Source of the DNA: Prochlorococcus sp. AG-402-K04
GTDB taxonomy: Bacteria; Cyanobacteriota; Cyanobacteriia; PCC-6307; Cyanobiaceae
DNA: 60,643 bases
Reading direction: 5' to 3'
Assembly (NCBI GenBank): GCA_003216895.1
Contig: QCID01000008.1
Coordinates: forward strand, 1-60,643
Part shown: positions 59,985 to 60,643 of the stretch, one piece after another
Numbering within the stretch: the stretch's first letter is position 1
How the letters are laid out: each line of letters begins with the position of its first letter
The notes under the pieces: generated by a model
Told to the model about the DNA's origin: nothing
Database searches by the model: none
What the model saw: only the letters and a program-made list of their open reading frames with translations
Translations under genes and position numbers: made by a program

Positions 59985-60454
59985 TTGTCTAATCAAACCG
60001 TTACGGAATTGAAAGTTCTTACAGAAAAGTCAGCAACTAATTATGGCTTTGATGTAACTGATTTTAAGATGTTCACTCATCTCAATCCCTTATCAATTCA
60101 AGTAAATATCCGACACAAAAATCCTGACAAGAAAGTCACTATTGATGACTGTTCTAATTTGAGTCAATACATTGATGAAGCTATTCATGATTCCTCAATT
60201 CTTGATCAACCTTTCACTTTAGAAATCAGCAGCGAGGGCGTTGGTGATTTCTTAACTGAAGAAAATGATTTTCAAGTTTTTAAAGGCTTTCCAATTGAAG
60301 TTACTTATCAGGATTTAAAAAAATTGAACAACAAACAAATGGTTTGCTTCTAAAAAGGACTGATAATGATTTACAAATAAATCAAAAGGGGAAAACTCAG
60401 CGAATCCCAGTCGAAGACGTTATTAAAGTCCGACTCACAACACCTTCTGGTTAA
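59985..60454 (+). pseudogene. rimP: Ribosome maturation factor RimP, frameshifted
   Basis: RimP helps assemble the 30S subunit. The frame from the TTG at 59985 gives a normal N-terminal domain with NYGFDVTDFKMF, NPLSIQVNIRHKNPDKKV and FTLEISSEGVGDFL, but stops at 60353 after 122 residues. The next frame continues the family's C-terminal domain without a break (NGLLLKRTDNDLQ, then RIPVEDVIKVRLTTPSG) to a stop at 60454. One base missing from the A7 run at 60317-60323 explains this exactly: with A8 the protein is about 156 residues, the family norm. This is a sequencing error, a recent mutation, or slippage-dependent expression. nusA follows, as is usual. Confidence 0.85.
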
Positions 60455-60509
60455 AATCTAGATATCAATTATCTAACCCAATCCTTCTCATCTCTATATC
60501 CCATCATCG

Positions 60510-60643
60510 ATGGCTCTTGTTCTACTCCCAGGCTTAAATAACTTAATTGAAGACATTAGTGAGGAAAAAAAACTTCCATCACAGGTTGTCGAAGCTGCTT
60601 TAAGAGAAGCACTTCTAAAAGGTTATGAACGATATCGAAGAAC
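60510..60643 (+). CDS. nusA: Transcription elongation factor NusA, N-terminal part (partial)
   Basis: An ATG at 60510 opens a frame that runs off the right edge after about 44 residues. The visible sequence starts ALVLLPGLNNLIEDISEEKK and continues with VVEAALREALLKGYERY, the conserved N-terminal RNA-polymerase-binding domain of cyanobacterial NusA. NusA modulates pausing, termination and antitermination. The rimP-nusA order is the canonical bacterial arrangement; the gap from the rimP stop (60454) is 55 bases. Confidence 0.9.
   Translation, partial: MALVLLPGLNNLIEDISEEKKLPSQVVEAALREALLKGYERYRR

Noticed and set aside
59930-59985. GC-rich stretch before rimP as a tRNA gene
   Set aside because: Only one 6-bp stem forms; there is no acceptor stem, anticodon arm or complete T-arm, and the length is too short.

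Overview
The window looks like a chromosomal segment of a marine picocyanobacterium of the Prochlorococcus type, probably one of the moderately AT-rich low-light or NATL-like lineages. Pointers are the AT-rich, tightly packed genome, the split rpoC1/rpoC2 RNA polymerase, the atp1-B-E-F'-F-H-A-G ATP synthase operon with b and b' subunits, plastid-type genes (ycf65/PSRP-3, ycf35, ccs1), a small high-light-inducible (Hli) protein, and a bioF-K-C-D-A biotin operon. The strain cannot be fixed without a database search. Almost everything is core genome. I see no insertion sequence, prophage, CRISPR array, rRNA or tRNA gene.

Layout. 1-5.3 kb: tail of an Hsp70-like gene, pyrR, gpmI, secG, a bidirectional terminator, then groEL and groES. 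5.5-7.5 kb: ATP synthase beta and epsilon genes. 7.5-9.5 kb: ribosomal protein PSRP-3 and aminopeptidase P on the minus strand. 9.6-14.2 kb: a tightly overlapped operon of a CNNM-type membrane protein, a membrane-associated GTPase, nadD and nadE. 14.2-15.6 kb: a DUF3326 gene and a small partner. 15.6-21.5 kb: the large atp operon on the minus strand, with conspicuous hairpins around atpE. 21.9-25.2 kb: ftsW and the cytochrome c maturation genes ccdA and ccs1. 25.2-28.9 kb: queF, a small gene plus glnB (PII) behind an NtcA-like site, a TlyA-type methyltransferase, a small hypothetical gene and purB. 29-33.2 kb: fumC and a Ski2-like helicase. 33.3-37.9 kb: the biotin operon. 38-45.6 kb: a J-domain protein, rsmG, an aldo/keto reductase - ferredoxin - ycf35 - DUF2997 cluster, a HEAT-repeat protein, a 41-residue membrane peptide, a sodium:solute symporter, rlmN and hli. 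45.7-56.5 kb: rpoC2, rpoC1, rpoB, tatD and rpsT. 56.6-60.6 kb: hisD, rpiA, an HtrA/Deg protease, rimP and the start of nusA.

How it fits together. The genes serve energy conversion (the whole F1Fo ATP synthase, cytochrome c maturation), cofactor synthesis (NAD, biotin, queuosine precursor), transcription (RNA polymerase, NusA), ribosome biogenesis (RimP, RsmG, RlmN, S20, PSRP-3), protein quality control (GroESL, Hsp70-like, J-protein, Deg protease) and nitrogen signalling (PII).

Most worth checking: rimP carries an apparent one-base deletion in an A7 run that splits it into two frames; two very short genes (hli, 50 aa; a 41-aa membrane peptide) are easy to miss; a perfect GTA-N8-TAC NtcA motif lies ahead of the glnB unit; and strong intercistronic hairpins flank atpE. 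I did not find a convincing wholly new system. The closest to unexplored biology are the CNNM/GTPase pair ahead of nadD-nadE and the DUF2997-ycf35-ferredoxin-reductase cluster.
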